From: Nocardiopsis alborubida
GTDB lineage: Bacteria; Actinomycetota; Actinomycetes; Streptosporangiales; Streptosporangiaceae
DNA length: 64,000 nucleotides
Assembly: GCF_012396365.1 (NCBI RefSeq)
Contig: NZ_JAAXPG010000020.1
Location: 1-64,000, forward strand
Reading direction: 5' to 3'
Shown: positions 15,400 through 24,990 of the stretch, piece after piece
Layout of the letters: the number at the start of each line of letters is the position of its first letter
Position numbering within the stretch: the stretch's first letter is position 1
Translations under genes and position numbers: made by a program
The notes under the pieces: model-generated
What the model was told of the DNA's origin: nothing
The model's database searches: none
Seen by the model: the letters and a program-made list of their open reading frames with translations, nothing else

Positions 15400-18300
15400 A
15401 TGGAACGGCAGTGCGTGGCGGAGCGTTTCCAGCTCAGAGGAATCATCGACCGCGGCAACATGGGCGAGGTCCACCGGGCCGAGGACACCGAGGCAGCCCC
15501 CGACGCCCCCAACCGCGAGGTCGCGGTCAAGCTGATCCTGCGCCGCCGCTCCGGCGCCCCGGTCGACCCCAAACACAAGTCGGTCCGTCGCTTCGCCCGC
15601 GAGGTCGACATCATGCGCCGCCTCGACCACCCCGGCGTCCCCCACATCGTCGACGGCGGAGTGGACACCACCGACGGCGACCACCTGCCCTACCTGGCCA
15701 TGGAGCTCCTGGACGGACGCACCCTGCGAGACCTCAGCGACGAGGAACCCCAGCTGCCCGTCTCCTGGGTGGCCGCGATCGGCGCCCAGGCCGCCGACGC
15801 CCTCTACGCCGCCCACGCCGAGGGCGTCATCCACCGCGACCTCAAGCCCGCCAACGTGATGATCACGCGCGGCGGCCGGGTCAAGGTCCTGGACTTCGGC
15901 ATGGGCCTGATCGTCGACGACCCCGACCTCAGCCAGCTCACCAGCGCCGACACCACCGTCGGCACCGCGCGCTACATGGCACCCGAGCAGTTCGAGGGAG
16001 CCAAGGTCACCGCCGCCGCCGACCTGTACGCCCTGGGCTGCGTCCTCTACGAACTCCTCACCGGCGCCCCGCCCTTCAACGGCGCCACCAACTTCGAGTT
16101 GGGCTACAAGCACAACAACGACGAGGTGCCGCCGCTGGGGCTGCTGCGCGCGGACCTTCCCGCGCCGCTCACCCACCTCATCGAGCAACTGCTCAGGAAA
16201 AAGCCCGCCGAGCGTCCCGTCAACGCCGCCGAGGTCCGCCAGACCCTCCTGCCGCTGGCCACCGACGACGGCCGGGTCAGCGGCTGGGGCGACTTCGACC
16301 CGCGCGACCACCTGCCCGTCCTCACCCCGGCCGCGGTCCTGCCCGACACCACCACCGGCCGCAGCGTCCACGACGCGCCCCTGGGCGTCATGGACGTGTT
16401 CTCCCTGCACAGCCAGCTCATTGACGAGTACCGGGCCTTCACCGAGGGCGGCACGATCATCCGTGACGACCGCATCGCCGACTTCCTCAAGGACGACCTG
16501 GACGCCAAGTCCCAGTGGCCCGACCCCTGGCTGTCCCTCAACCCGTTCTTCGCCTCCGGCGGCACCGTCCCCGAACTCGTCCGCGAAGGCCTGCTCCACG
16601 AGGAGACCGCGCGCGTCTTCCAGTCAGGCAAGACCGAGGGAAGCACGGTCAGCGACGGCCGCCCCCTCACCCTGCACCGGCACCAGCGCGAGGCGATCGA
16701 AGCCGCCCGGACGGGCGAGTCCTACGTCCTGACCACCGGCACCGGCTCCGGCAAGTCCCTGGGCTACATCGTGCCCATCGTCGACCGGGTCCTGCGCGAG
16801 CGCGACCGGGAGAGGGCCGAGGGCCGCCGCACCAACCGGGTCCGCGCCATCATCGTCTATCCGATGAACGCCCTGGCCAACAGCCAGCTCAAGGAGCTGG
16901 AGAAGTTCCTCGTCAACGGCTACGGCGCGGGTCGTGAACCGGTCACCTTCGCCCGCTACACCGGCCAGGAGAGCGAGGAGAAGCGCAAGGCCCTGCGCGA
17001 CAACCCGCCGGACATCCTGCTCACCAACTACGTGATGCTGGAGCTGATGCTCACCCGCCCCGGCGACCGCTCCTCCCTCATCAAGATGGCGCGCGGGCTG
17101 GACTTCCTCGTCTTCGACGAGCTGCACACCTACCGCGGCCGCCAGGGCGCCGACGTGGCCCTGCTCATCCGCCGGGTCCGCCAGGCCTGCGAGGCCCCGG
17201 ACGTGCAGTGCGTGGGCACCTCCGCCACCATGTCCTCTGAGGGCACCGCCGACGACCAGAAGGCGGTCGTTGCCGACGTGGCCACCAGGGTCTTCGGCAC
17301 CCCGGTGCGCCCCGACAACGTCATCACCGAGACCCTGGTCCGCGCCACCGAGGACGGTCCCGTCCGGATCCCGGCCGAGCGCCTGACCGAGGACGACGCC
17401 CCTCGCTCCTACAACGACCTGTACCACGACCCCCTGGCCCGGTGGATCGAGTCCACCTTCGGCCTGACCACCGACCCCACCGGGCGCCTGGTCCGCCAGA
17501 AGCCCACCAAGGTGGAGGCCGTGGCCGCCGACCTGGCCCGCGACACCGGTGTGTCCGAGGAGCGGTGCGTCCGAGCCATCCGCCGCACTCTGGAGGCGGG
17601 CGCGGAGGCCTTCCACCCGGGCAACCGCCGTCCCCTGTTCGCCTTCCGCCTGCACCAGTTCCTGTCCAAGGGCGACACGATCCACGTCACCCTCGAAGAT
17701 CCCGAGGAGCGCCACCTCACCCGCGAGTACCAGCTGGAGAAGCCCGGGTCCGACGGCCACATCCTGCTGCCCCTGGCCTTCTGCCGCGAGTGCGGCCAGG
17801 AGTACATGACCGTCTGGCGCACCGAGACGGCCAAGGGCACGGTCTACCAGCACCGCCGAGATGCCAACGCACCCTCCGACGCGGCCGCCGAGGGCTACCT
17901 GTACGTCTCCTCCGAGACCCCCTGGCCCTCCAGTGTCGAGGAGGCCCTGAACCGGCGCCTACTGCCGGAGTCCTGGCTGGAGCTGGACGAGAACCACCAG
18001 GAGAACGTCCACAAGAACTACCGGGGCAACATCCCCAGGGCGGTCACCGTCGACGCCCGGGGCAACGAAGGACAGGGCGAGCTCCAGGCGGCCTTCATCC
18101 CCGCCCCGTTCCTGTTCTGCCTGCACTGCGGGATCAGCTACGAGAACAAGCGCGGCAAGGACTTCGCCAAGCTCGCCAGGCTCGACCAGGAGGGCCGTTC
18201 CTCGGCCACCTCCCTGATCTCGGGCACCATCGTGCGCGCCCTCAAGGCGGTGCCCGCCGAGGCCCTGCCCAAGGAGGCCCGCAAGCTCCTGACCTTCGTG

Positions 18301-21300
18301 GACAACCGCCAGGACGCCTCCCTCCAGGCTGGACACTTCAACGACTTCGTACAGGTCACCGAGCTGCGCGGCGGCCTGTACCGGGCTCTGGAGGCGGCGG
18401 GGGAAGAGGGGTTGACCTCCGAGACCCTGGCCTCACGGGTCGCCGAGACCCTGGCCCTTTCCCCCGCCGACTACACCGGCAACGCCAGCCTGCCGCCCCG
18501 GCTGGCCAGCCAGGCGGCCAGCACCCTGCGCGACGTCATCGCCTTCCGGCTCTACCTGGACCTGGAGCGCGGCTGGCGGGTCACCATGCCCAACCTGGAG
18601 CAGACCGGCCTGCTTCGGGTCGACTACGCCGACCTGGACTGGGTGGCCGAGCAGGAGGACCGCTGGGCCAAGACCGCATCCGAGCTGCGCGACGCCGAAC
18701 CCCACGTGCGCAGGGTCATCCTGCGGGCCCTCATGGACGAGATGCGCCGGGGCCTGGCCATCGACACGCCCTACTTCCGGGACGAGGCCTTCGAATCCCT
18801 CCAGGGGGCCAGCGAGACCCGCCTGGTCGACCCCTGGGTACTGTCCAAGGGCGACCGCCCCCGGGTGGGGATCGCCTATCCGCGCTCCTCGGGGCGGGGC
18901 ATGGACCGCACCGGACTGTTCCTGTCCGGGCGCGGCAAGTACGCCAAGTACCTCAAGCGCGCCCACTTCACGCGCCTGAACGCCGACGAACTCCAGAAGG
19001 TCATCGCCGACCTCCTCGAAGTGCTGGCCGAGGCCGGACTGCTCCACCGCACCAAGGAGGCCCCGCGGGGCCGCCACAACCGCTTCCACCGCACCGACGA
19101 CGAGGCCGTCACCGGCTACCAGGTCGACGCCGCCTGCCTGGTCTGGAAGGCCGGGGAGGGCAGGTTCGGCGCCCAGGACCCGCTCACCCGCACCTACGCC
19201 AGCGGTGACGGTCCCCGCGTCAACATCTTCTTCCGCGACCTGTACCTGGGAGCCGCGGCCTCCCTGACCGGCCTGGTGGCCCGCGAGCACACCGCCCAGG
19301 TGCCGCCCCAGGTCCGCGAGGAGCGCGAGGGGGCGTTCAGCGAAGCCGAGCTGAAGCTGCTGTACTGCTCGCCCACCATGGAGCTGGGGGTGGACATCAA
19401 GGAGCTCAACGCGGTGATGATGCGCAACGTCCCGCCCACCCCCGCCAACTACGCCCAGCGCAGCGGACGCGGCGGACGCAGCGGCCAGCCCGCCCTCATC
19501 ACCACCTACTGCGCCACCGGCAACAGCCACGACCAGTACTACTTCCGCAGGTCGGACCGGATGGTGGCCGGGGTGGTGCAGCCGCCGCGCCTGGACCTGG
19601 CCAACGAGGACCTGGCGGTGGCCCACCTCCAGGCGATCTGGCTGGCCGAGACCGGCCTGAAACTGGGCCGGGCCGTCCCCGAGGTCGTCGACGTCGCCTA
19701 TGACGGGGACCAGCGCGTCCCCGACCCCGCGCTGCCCCTGCACGACACCGCGCGGACCGCCATCGAGGACCCGGCCGCCCAGAGGCGCGCCGTCGCCGCC
19801 GCCGGGAAGGTCTTCGACGACGTCTTCGAGGACCTGGAGAAGATGGTCTGGTGGGACGACTCCTGGCTGGAGCGCATCGTGCGCAACGCGCCCGAGCGCT
19901 TCGACCGGGCCTTCGACCGCTGGCGCGGCCTGTTCCGCGCCGCCCTGGTGGACCAGGCCGAGCAGAACCGCCGTGTGCTGGACCACAACGGCCTGAGCGA
20001 ACGCGACCGGCGCAACGCGGGGCGGCGCCGCACCGAGGCCGAGACCCAGCTGGCCCTGCTCAAGAACGAGAGCCAGGACAGCAAGTCGCTGCTGAGCGAC
20101 TTCAACCCCTACCGGTACCTGGCCAGTGAGGGGTTCCTGCCCGGCTACTCCTTCCCGCGCCTGCCCCTGGCCGCCTACATCCCCACCCGCCGCAGCCGCT
20201 TCGACGAGGGCGACTTCCTCCAGCGGCCCCGGTTCGTGGCCATCCGCGAGTTCGGCCCCGGTGCCCTCATCTACCACGAGGGCTCCCGCTACCAGGTGAC
20301 CCGCGTCCAACTGCCGCCGGAGTCCAGCGGCGACCTGGCCACCACCAAGGCCATCCGCTGCGGGCAGTGCGGCTACCACCACAGCCCGGACGGGCTCGCC
20401 GACCGCTGCGAGCTGTGCGACCACCCGCTGGGCGCCTCCACCCCCAACCTGCTCCAGCTGCACACCGTGTACACCACCAAGCGGGAGAAGATCTCCTCCG
20501 ACGAGGAGGAGCGCCGCCGTGCGGGCTTCCGCCTGGTGACCTCCTACCGCTTCCAGGACCACGGTGAGCGCCTGGGCCGCCAGGACGCCCAGGTCACCGA
20601 CCCCGCCGGGAAGCTCGCCACCCTGCACTACGGCGACTCGGCGACCGTGCGCATCACCAACCTGGGCCGCCTGCGCGCCAAGGACGGTGATCTCGACGGC
20701 TTCTGGCTCGACCCCGCCACCGGCAAGTGGCTCAACGAGCAGGACGCCAAGAAGGCGGTCGGCGACGCGGACGAGCTGCCCCTGATCGAGGACGGCGGCG
20801 AGGAGCGCGGCCACAAGAAGCGCGTCATCCCCTACGTCGAGGACCGCCGCAACATCGTGGTGCTGCACCTGCGCGAGGCCCTGCCCGAGGAGCAGGCGCT
20901 GACGCTGATGTACGCCCTGGAGCGGGGCGTGGAGGCCGCCTTCGAGCTGGAGGACGCCGAACTCACCAGCGAGCTGCTGCCCCCCGACGACGGCCCCCGC
21001 GACCGGATGCTGTTCACCGAGGCCGCCGAGGGCGGCGCGGGCGTGCTGCGCCAGCTCCAGTCGGTCCCGGGCAACCTGGCCAAGGCGGCGCGCAGGGCCC
21101 TGGAGATCTGCCACATCGACCCCGACGACGGCACCGACACCGACACGGCGTGCGCCCGCGGCTGCTACGACTGCCTGCTCACCTACGGCAACCAGACCCA
21201 CCACCAGCTCATCGACCGCCGCCTGGTGCGCCACCTCCTGCTGCGCCTGGCCGATTCCGAGACGCTGCCCACCGGCCAGGGCGTCTCGCGCACCGACCAG

Positions 21301-21636
21301 ATGAGGACGCTCAGCTTCCAGTCCGACACCAGCCTGGAGCAGGACTTCCTCACCTGGCTCAAGGAGCGCGGCCACCGCCTGCCCGACGAGGCCCAGGTCC
21401 TGGTCCCCGAGGCCTCGGCCAAGCCCGACTTCGTCTACCGGATCGCCGGGGCCCGGGTCGCGGTGTTCGTGGACGGGCCCGTACACGAGGACGCGCGGAT
21501 CGCCGAACGCGACGCCGAGGCCGAGGAGCGCCTCTACGACGCCGGGTGGGACGTGGTGCGCGTTCCCCACGACGCCGACTGGTCCGCGGTCATCACCCGC
21601 TACGAGGCCTACTTCGGCCCAGGATCACGCCGCTGA
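15400..21636 (+). CDS. Ser/Thr kinase - superfamily 2 helicase - MZB/DUF1998 - nuclease fusion
   Basis: This 2078-residue protein joins four units. Residues about 9-280 are a Hanks-type kinase: DRGNMGEV loop 17-24, Lys44, HRDLKPAN 145-152, DFG 165-167, APE 194-196, all intact. A superfamily 2 helicase follows: TGTGSGKS near 445, DELH box near 570, and late motifs GVDIKELN and QRSGRGGRSG near 1330-1355. Residues about 1850-1950 form an MZB/DUF1998 zinc region (ACARGCYDCLL, then NQTHHQLIDRR). The last 100 residues (KPDFVY, AVFVDGPVHE, DVVRVPHD) look like a Vsr/DUF559-type PD-(D/E)XK nuclease. Helicase-DUF1998 proteins occur in DISARM (DrmA/DrmB) and Druantia (DruE), but I know no standard member with an N-terminal kinase. 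The ATG follows GGGAGAAG. First gene of a three-gene set. Confidence 0.88.
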   Translation: MERQCVAERFQLRGIIDRGNMGEVHRAEDTEAAPDAPNREVAVKLILRRRSGAPVDPKHKSVRRFAREVDIMRRLDHPGVPHIVDGGVDTTDGDHLPYLAMELLDGRTLRDLSDEEPQLPVSWVAAIGAQAADALYAAHAEGVIHRDLKPANVMITRGGRVKVLDFGMGLIVDDPDLSQLTSADTTVGTARYMAPEQFEGAKVTAAADLYALGCVLYELLTGAPPFNGATNFELGYKHNNDEVPPLGLLRADLPAPLTHLIEQLLRKKPAERPVNAAEVRQTLLPLATDDGRVSGWGDFDPRDHLPVLTPAAVLPDTTTGRSVHDAPLGVMDVFSLHSQLIDEYRAFTEGGTIIRDDRIADFLKDDLDAKSQWPDPWLSLNPFFASGGTVPELVREGLLHEETARVFQSGKTEGSTVSDGRPLTLHRHQREAIEAARTGESYVLTTGTGSGKSLGYIVPIVDRVLRERDRERAEGRRTNRVRAIIVYPMNALANSQLKELEKFLVNGYGAGREPVTFARYTGQESEEKRKALRDNPPDILLTNYVMLELMLTRPGDRSSLIKMARGLDFLVFDELHTYRGRQGADVALLIRRVRQACEAPDVQCVGTSATMSSEGTADDQKAVVADVATRVFGTPVRPDNVITETLVRATEDGPVRIPAERLTEDDAPRSYNDLYHDPLARWIESTFGLTTDPTGRLVRQKPTKVEAVAADLARDTGVSEERCVRAIRRTLEAGAEAFHPGNRRPLFAFRLHQFLSKGDTIHVTLEDPEERHLTREYQLEKPGSDGHILLPLAFCRECGQEYMTVWRTETAKGTVYQHRRDANAPSDAAAEGYLYVSSETPWPSSVEEALNRRLLPESWLELDENHQENVHKNYRGNIPRAVTVDARGNEGQGELQAAFIPAPFLFCLHCGISYENKRGKDFAKLARLDQEGRSSATSLISGTIVRALKAVPAEALPKEARKLLTFVDNRQDASLQAGHFNDFVQVTELRGGLYRALEAAGEEGLTSETLASRVAETLALSPADYTGNASLPPRLASQAASTLRDVIAFRLYLDLERGWRVTMPNLEQTGLLRVDYADLDWVAEQEDRWAKTASELRDAEPHVRRVILRALMDEMRRGLAIDTPYFRDEAFESLQGASETRLVDPWVLSKGDRPRVGIAYPRSSGRGMDRTGLFLSGRGKYAKYLKRAHFTRLNADELQKVIADLLEVLAEAGLLHRTKEAPRGRHNRFHRTDDEAVTGYQVDAACLVWKAGEGRFGAQDPLTRTYASGDGPRVNIFFRDLYLGAAASLTGLVAREHTAQVPPQVREEREGAFSEAELKLLYCSPTMELGVDIKELNAVMMRNVPPTPANYAQRSGRGGRSGQPALITTYCATGNSHDQYYFRRSDRMVAGVVQPPRLDLANEDLAVAHLQAIWLAETGLKLGRAVPEVVDVAYDGDQRVPDPALPLHDTARTAIEDPAAQRRAVAAAGKVFDDVFEDLEKMVWWDDSWLERIVRNAPERFDRAFDRWRGLFRAALVDQAEQNRRVLDHNGLSERDRRNAGRRRTEAETQLALLKNESQDSKSLLSDFNPYRYLASEGFLPGYSFPRLPLAAYIPTRRSRFDEGDFLQRPRFVAIREFGPGALIYHEGSRYQVTRVQLPPESSGDLATTKAIRCGQCGYHHSPDGLADRCELCDHPLGASTPNLLQLHTVYTTKREKISSDEEERRRAGFRLVTSYRFQDHGERLGRQDAQVTDPAGKLATLHYGDSATVRITNLGRLRAKDGDLDGFWLDPATGKWLNEQDAKKAVGDADELPLIEDGGEERGHKKRVIPYVEDRRNIVVLHLREALPEEQALTLMYALERGVEAAFELEDAELTSELLPPDDGPRDRMLFTEAAEGGAGVLRQLQSVPGNLAKAARRALEICHIDPDDGTDTDTACARGCYDCLLTYGNQTHHQLIDRRLVRHLLLRLADSETLPTGQGVSRTDQMRTLSFQSDTSLEQDFLTWLKERGHRLPDEAQVLVPEASAKPDFVYRIAGARVAVFVDGPVHEDARIAERDAEAEERLYDAGWDVVRVPHDADWSAVITRYEAYFGPGSRR

Positions 21637-21761
21637 ACGACCTCCCGAGCCCCCGTCGCCGCACGCTGGCCACACCCGCCCGCGTGCCGGGTCCCGACGG
21701 GACCGCCTGCCCGGAGCCGCCCCGACCCCGCGGCCCCGGGCAGGTGACCACCAGACTTCGA

Positions 21762-21818
21762 TGATCTTGTACTTGTAGCGAGTCTCGACCGTCGAACCCC
21801 GCTACAAGTACGAGATCA
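21762..21818. repeat. Long inverted repeat between kinase-helicase and SNF2 genes
   Basis: Arms of 19 bases (TGATCTTGTACTTGTAGCG at 21762-21780 and its complement at 21800-21818) match at 18 of 19 positions around a 19-base spacer. The arms are much less GC-rich than typical terminators here and no T-run follows. It could be an operator, a processing site or a weak terminator separating the first gene from the next two. Confidence 0.55.
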
Positions 21819-21870
21819 CCGCGAACCCACCGCCTTCCACACGCCCCACAGGATTGAGGACCCCCTCCAC

Positions 21871-24800
21871 ATGACCACCGCGTACGCCCCCGGCTCCCTG
21901 GTCTCGGCCAGGGGCAGGGAATGGGTGGTGCTCCCCGAGAGCGCCGACGACATGCTGGTACTGCGGCCCCTGGGCGGCGGTGACGACGACGTGGCCGCGC
22001 TCTTCCCCGCATTCGAGAAGGTGGCGGCGGCCAGCTTCGCCCCACCCACCCCCGACGACCTGGGCAACGCCCAGGCGGCCGGACTGCTGCGCTCGGCCCT
22101 GCGCATCGGCTTCCGCTCCGGCGCGGGCCCCTTCCGCTCCCTGGCCGGGATCGCCGTCCAGCCGCGCGCCTACCAGCTCGTCCCCCTGCTCATGGCGCTG
22201 CGCCAGCAGACCGTGCGCATGCTCATCTCCGACGACGTCGGCATCGGCAAGACCGTCGAGGCCGGGCTCATCGCCTCCGAACTCCTCGCCCAGGGCGAGG
22301 CCAGCGGCCTGGCCGTGCTGTGCTCCCCGGCCCTGGCCGAGCAGTGGCAGGAGGAACTGCGCTCCAAGTTCGGCATCGACGCCGAGCTCGTACTCGCCTC
22401 CACCGTCTCCCGCCTGGAGCGCGGCCTGGACCTCGGAGAGTCCCTGTTCCACAAGCACAGGCACGTCATCATCTCCACCGACTTCATCAAGTCCACCCGG
22501 CACCGCGACGACTTCGTCCGTTACTGCCCCGACCTGGTGATCGTGGACGAGGCGCACACCTGCGTGTCCGCTGACGACGTCACCTCCAAGCAGAACCAGC
22601 TGCGCTACGAGCTCCTCCAGAAGGTCGCCAAGGACGAGAACCGGCACCTGCTGCTGGTGACCGCCACCCCGCACAGCGGCAAGGAATCGGCCTTCCGCAA
22701 CCTGCTCGGACTGGTCAAACCCGAGCTGGCCACCACCGACCTGGACTCCGACGCCGGGCGCAAGCTCCTGGCCCGGCACTTCGTGCAGCGCAAGCGCGCC
22801 GACGTGCGCCAGTACCTGACCCGGGAGAGCGACGGCCTGGTCGACGACTCCCTGGCCGAGACCACCGCCTTCCCCTCCGACCGCGAGTTCACCGAGCAGG
22901 CCTACAAGCTCTCCCCGGCCTACCGGGCGCTGTTGGAGGACGCCATCGCCTACGCCAGCGAGCGCGTCCAGCAGACCAAGGGGCAGAACCGCCGCGACGC
23001 CCGCATCGCCTGGTGGTCGGCGATCGCCCTGCTGCGCTCCCTGGTCTCCTCGCCCCGGGCCGCGGCCAAGACCCTCACCACCCGCTCGGCCGCGGCCGCC
23101 GCCCAGACCCCCGAGGAGGCCGACGCGCTCGGCGCTCCGCTCATCCGCGACGCCGCCGACGTCGATGCCCTGGAGGGAATGGACACCGCCCCCGGCGCCG
23201 AGACCGAGAGCGGAACCGGGGACGGGACCCCGGGCGGAACCGGGGACGGAACCGGGGGCGGGGGCCGCGGCTCCGGCGCTCCGAAGGACCGCCTGCTGGA
23301 GCTGGCCGAGCGCGCCGAGCAGCTGGAGGGCCCCGAGGGCGACCTCAAGCTCAAGGCGCTGATCGCCTACCTCAACGGCCTGCTCGCCGAGGGGTACAAC
23401 CCCATCGTCTTCTGCCGCTACATCGACACCGCCGAGTACGTCGCCGACCACCTCAGTGGCGCCAAGGCCCCCAAGGGCAAGAGCCCCATCAACAAGGGCG
23501 GCAGGAACGGTTGGAAGACCACCGTCAAGGCCGTCACCGGCAAGCTGTCCCCGCAGCAGCGCATCGAGCGTATCGAGGAGCTGGCCGAGGAGGCCGCCCA
23601 GGCTGCGGCGGAGGCCGGGGAGGCCGGAGCCGAGGGGCAGTCGGGTACCCGACGGGTCCTGGTCGCCACCGACTGCCTGTCCGAGGGCGTCAACCTCCAG
23701 CACTACTTCGACGCGGTGGTCCACTACGACCTGGCCTGGAACCCCACCCGCCACGACCAGCGCGAGGGGCGCGTGGACCGGTACGGGCAGCAGCGCGACA
23801 AGGTCCGTGTGATCACCCTGTACGGCAGCGACAACGGCATCGACGGCAAGGTCCTGGAGGTGCTGATCCGCAAATACCAGCAGATCCGCAAGGACCTGGG
23901 CATCTCCGTCTCCGTGCCCGACGAGACCTCCACCGGCGTCACCGACGCCATCGTCGAATGGCTGCTCATGCGCGGCCAAGGCCAGCAGGAGGCCCTGTTC
24001 GAAGCCGAGGACATCAGGGTCGACACCGGCGAGACCGAACTGCTGTGGAAGTCGGCGATCGACCGGGAGAAGACCTCCCGCGCCCGGTTCGCCCAGCGCG
24101 CCATCCACCCCGAGGAAGTGGCCCGCGAGGTCGCCGCGATCCGCGAGACCCTGGGCGGCAGTGGTGAGGTCCGCGCGTTCGCCGAGAACTCCCTGCGCGA
24201 ACTCGACGCGCTGCTGCGCCCCCTGCCCGGCGGGGGAGCGGGTGACTCGGGCGGCAGGGGAGGGGCCGGGGGAGCGGCCGGTGGTTTCACCGCCGACGTG
24301 TCCTCCACCCCGGTCGGGCTGCGCGACGCCTTCGCGCCCCTGGTCGGCGCCGACGTGATCGAGAAGGGCAGGCCGCTGCCCTTCCGCGACACCGCCGCCG
24401 TTCCCCGGGGCGAGGCCGCGCTGGTGCGCACCGACCCGGTGGTGGGGGCGCTGGCCTCCCACGTGCTCGATGCGGCCCTGGACCGCGGAACCGGAGGGCC
24501 CCGCCCGGCCCGCCGCTGCGGGGTGGTCCGCACCGATGCTGTGGACAAGCGGACCACGCTGCTGCTGGTGCGCTACCGGTTCCATCTGACCCTGCCCTCG
24601 CGGCACGGAACCCGGCAGCTCGTCGCCGAGGACGCCCGCCTGCTGGCCTTCACCGGGGCTCCGGACAAGGCCGAGTGGCTCGGACAGAGCGAGGCGGTGG
24701 CCCTGCTCGACGCCCAGGCCACCGAGAACACCGCGCCGACCATGGGCGAGAACACCATGCGGCGTGTGCTGGACGCCCTGCCCGCCACCACCGACCACCT

Positions 24801-24990
24801 GGCCTCATACGGTGACGAGCTCGCCGTCGAGCTGGCCGACTCCCACCGCCGGGTGCGGATCGCCTCCGACGAGATCCGCCGCGGTCTGAAGGTCGAAGCC
24901 CAAAAGCCCGCCGACATCCTCGGTGTCTACGTCTACCTGCCCGACGGCTCCGCTGCCGTCGCCGCCGCTCCCGCCGGAGGTTCCGCCTGA
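21871..24990 (+). CDS. SNF2/RapA-type helicase, DrmD-like
   Basis: The 1039-residue protein is a Swi2/Snf2-class ATPase. Walker A is DDVGIGKTVEAG near 118-129, the DEAH box is VIVDEAHTC near 225, motif III is LLLVTATPHSG near 265, and late motifs are ATDCLSEGVNLQ and RHDQREGRVDRYGQ near 597-640. A Gly/Thr-rich linker near 445-470 and a C-terminal region of about 300 residues complete it. Size and order fit DrmD, the SNF2 component of class 1 DISARM, where it precedes the methylase gene as here. Such enzymes are thought to translocate on double-stranded DNA. The ATG (MTTAYAPGS) follows TTGAGGAC. Its TGA shares one base with the ATG of the methyltransferase gene, so the pair is translationally coupled. 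Confidence 0.85.
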   Translation: MTTAYAPGSLVSARGREWVVLPESADDMLVLRPLGGGDDDVAALFPAFEKVAAASFAPPTPDDLGNAQAAGLLRSALRIGFRSGAGPFRSLAGIAVQPRAYQLVPLLMALRQQTVRMLISDDVGIGKTVEAGLIASELLAQGEASGLAVLCSPALAEQWQEELRSKFGIDAELVLASTVSRLERGLDLGESLFHKHRHVIISTDFIKSTRHRDDFVRYCPDLVIVDEAHTCVSADDVTSKQNQLRYELLQKVAKDENRHLLLVTATPHSGKESAFRNLLGLVKPELATTDLDSDAGRKLLARHFVQRKRADVRQYLTRESDGLVDDSLAETTAFPSDREFTEQAYKLSPAYRALLEDAIAYASERVQQTKGQNRRDARIAWWSAIALLRSLVSSPRAAAKTLTTRSAAAAAQTPEEADALGAPLIRDAADVDALEGMDTAPGAETESGTGDGTPGGTGDGTGGGGRGSGAPKDRLLELAERAEQLEGPEGDLKLKALIAYLNGLLAEGYNPIVFCRYIDTAEYVADHLSGAKAPKGKSPINKGGRNGWKTTVKAVTGKLSPQQRIERIEELAEEAAQAAAEAGEAGAEGQSGTRRVLVATDCLSEGVNLQHYFDAVVHYDLAWNPTRHDQREGRVDRYGQQRDKVRVITLYGSDNGIDGKVLEVLIRKYQQIRKDLGISVSVPDETSTGVTDAIVEWLLMRGQGQQEALFEAEDIRVDTGETELLWKSAIDREKTSRARFAQRAIHPEEVAREVAAIRETLGGSGEVRAFAENSLRELDALLRPLPGGGAGDSGGRGGAGGAAGGFTADVSSTPVGLRDAFAPLVGADVIEKGRPLPFRDTAAVPRGEAALVRTDPVVGALASHVLDAALDRGTGGPRPARRCGVVRTDAVDKRTTLLLVRYRFHLTLPSRHGTRQLVAEDARLLAFTGAPDKAEWLGQSEAVALLDAQATENTAPTMGENTMRRVLDALPATTDHLASYGDELAVELADSHRRVRIASDEIRRGLKVEAQKPADILGVYVYLPDGSAAVAAAPAGGSA

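Noticed and set aside
18433..21570. 1045-codon minus-strand frame opposite the kinase-helicase gene
   Set aside because: Its length comes from strong third-position GC bias in the real gene. The sequence is low-complexity Val/Gly/Gln-rich without motifs.
21802..24798. 998-codon minus-strand frame opposite the SNF2 gene
   Set aside because: Same cause: antisense shadow, Gly/Val/Gln-rich, no domain.
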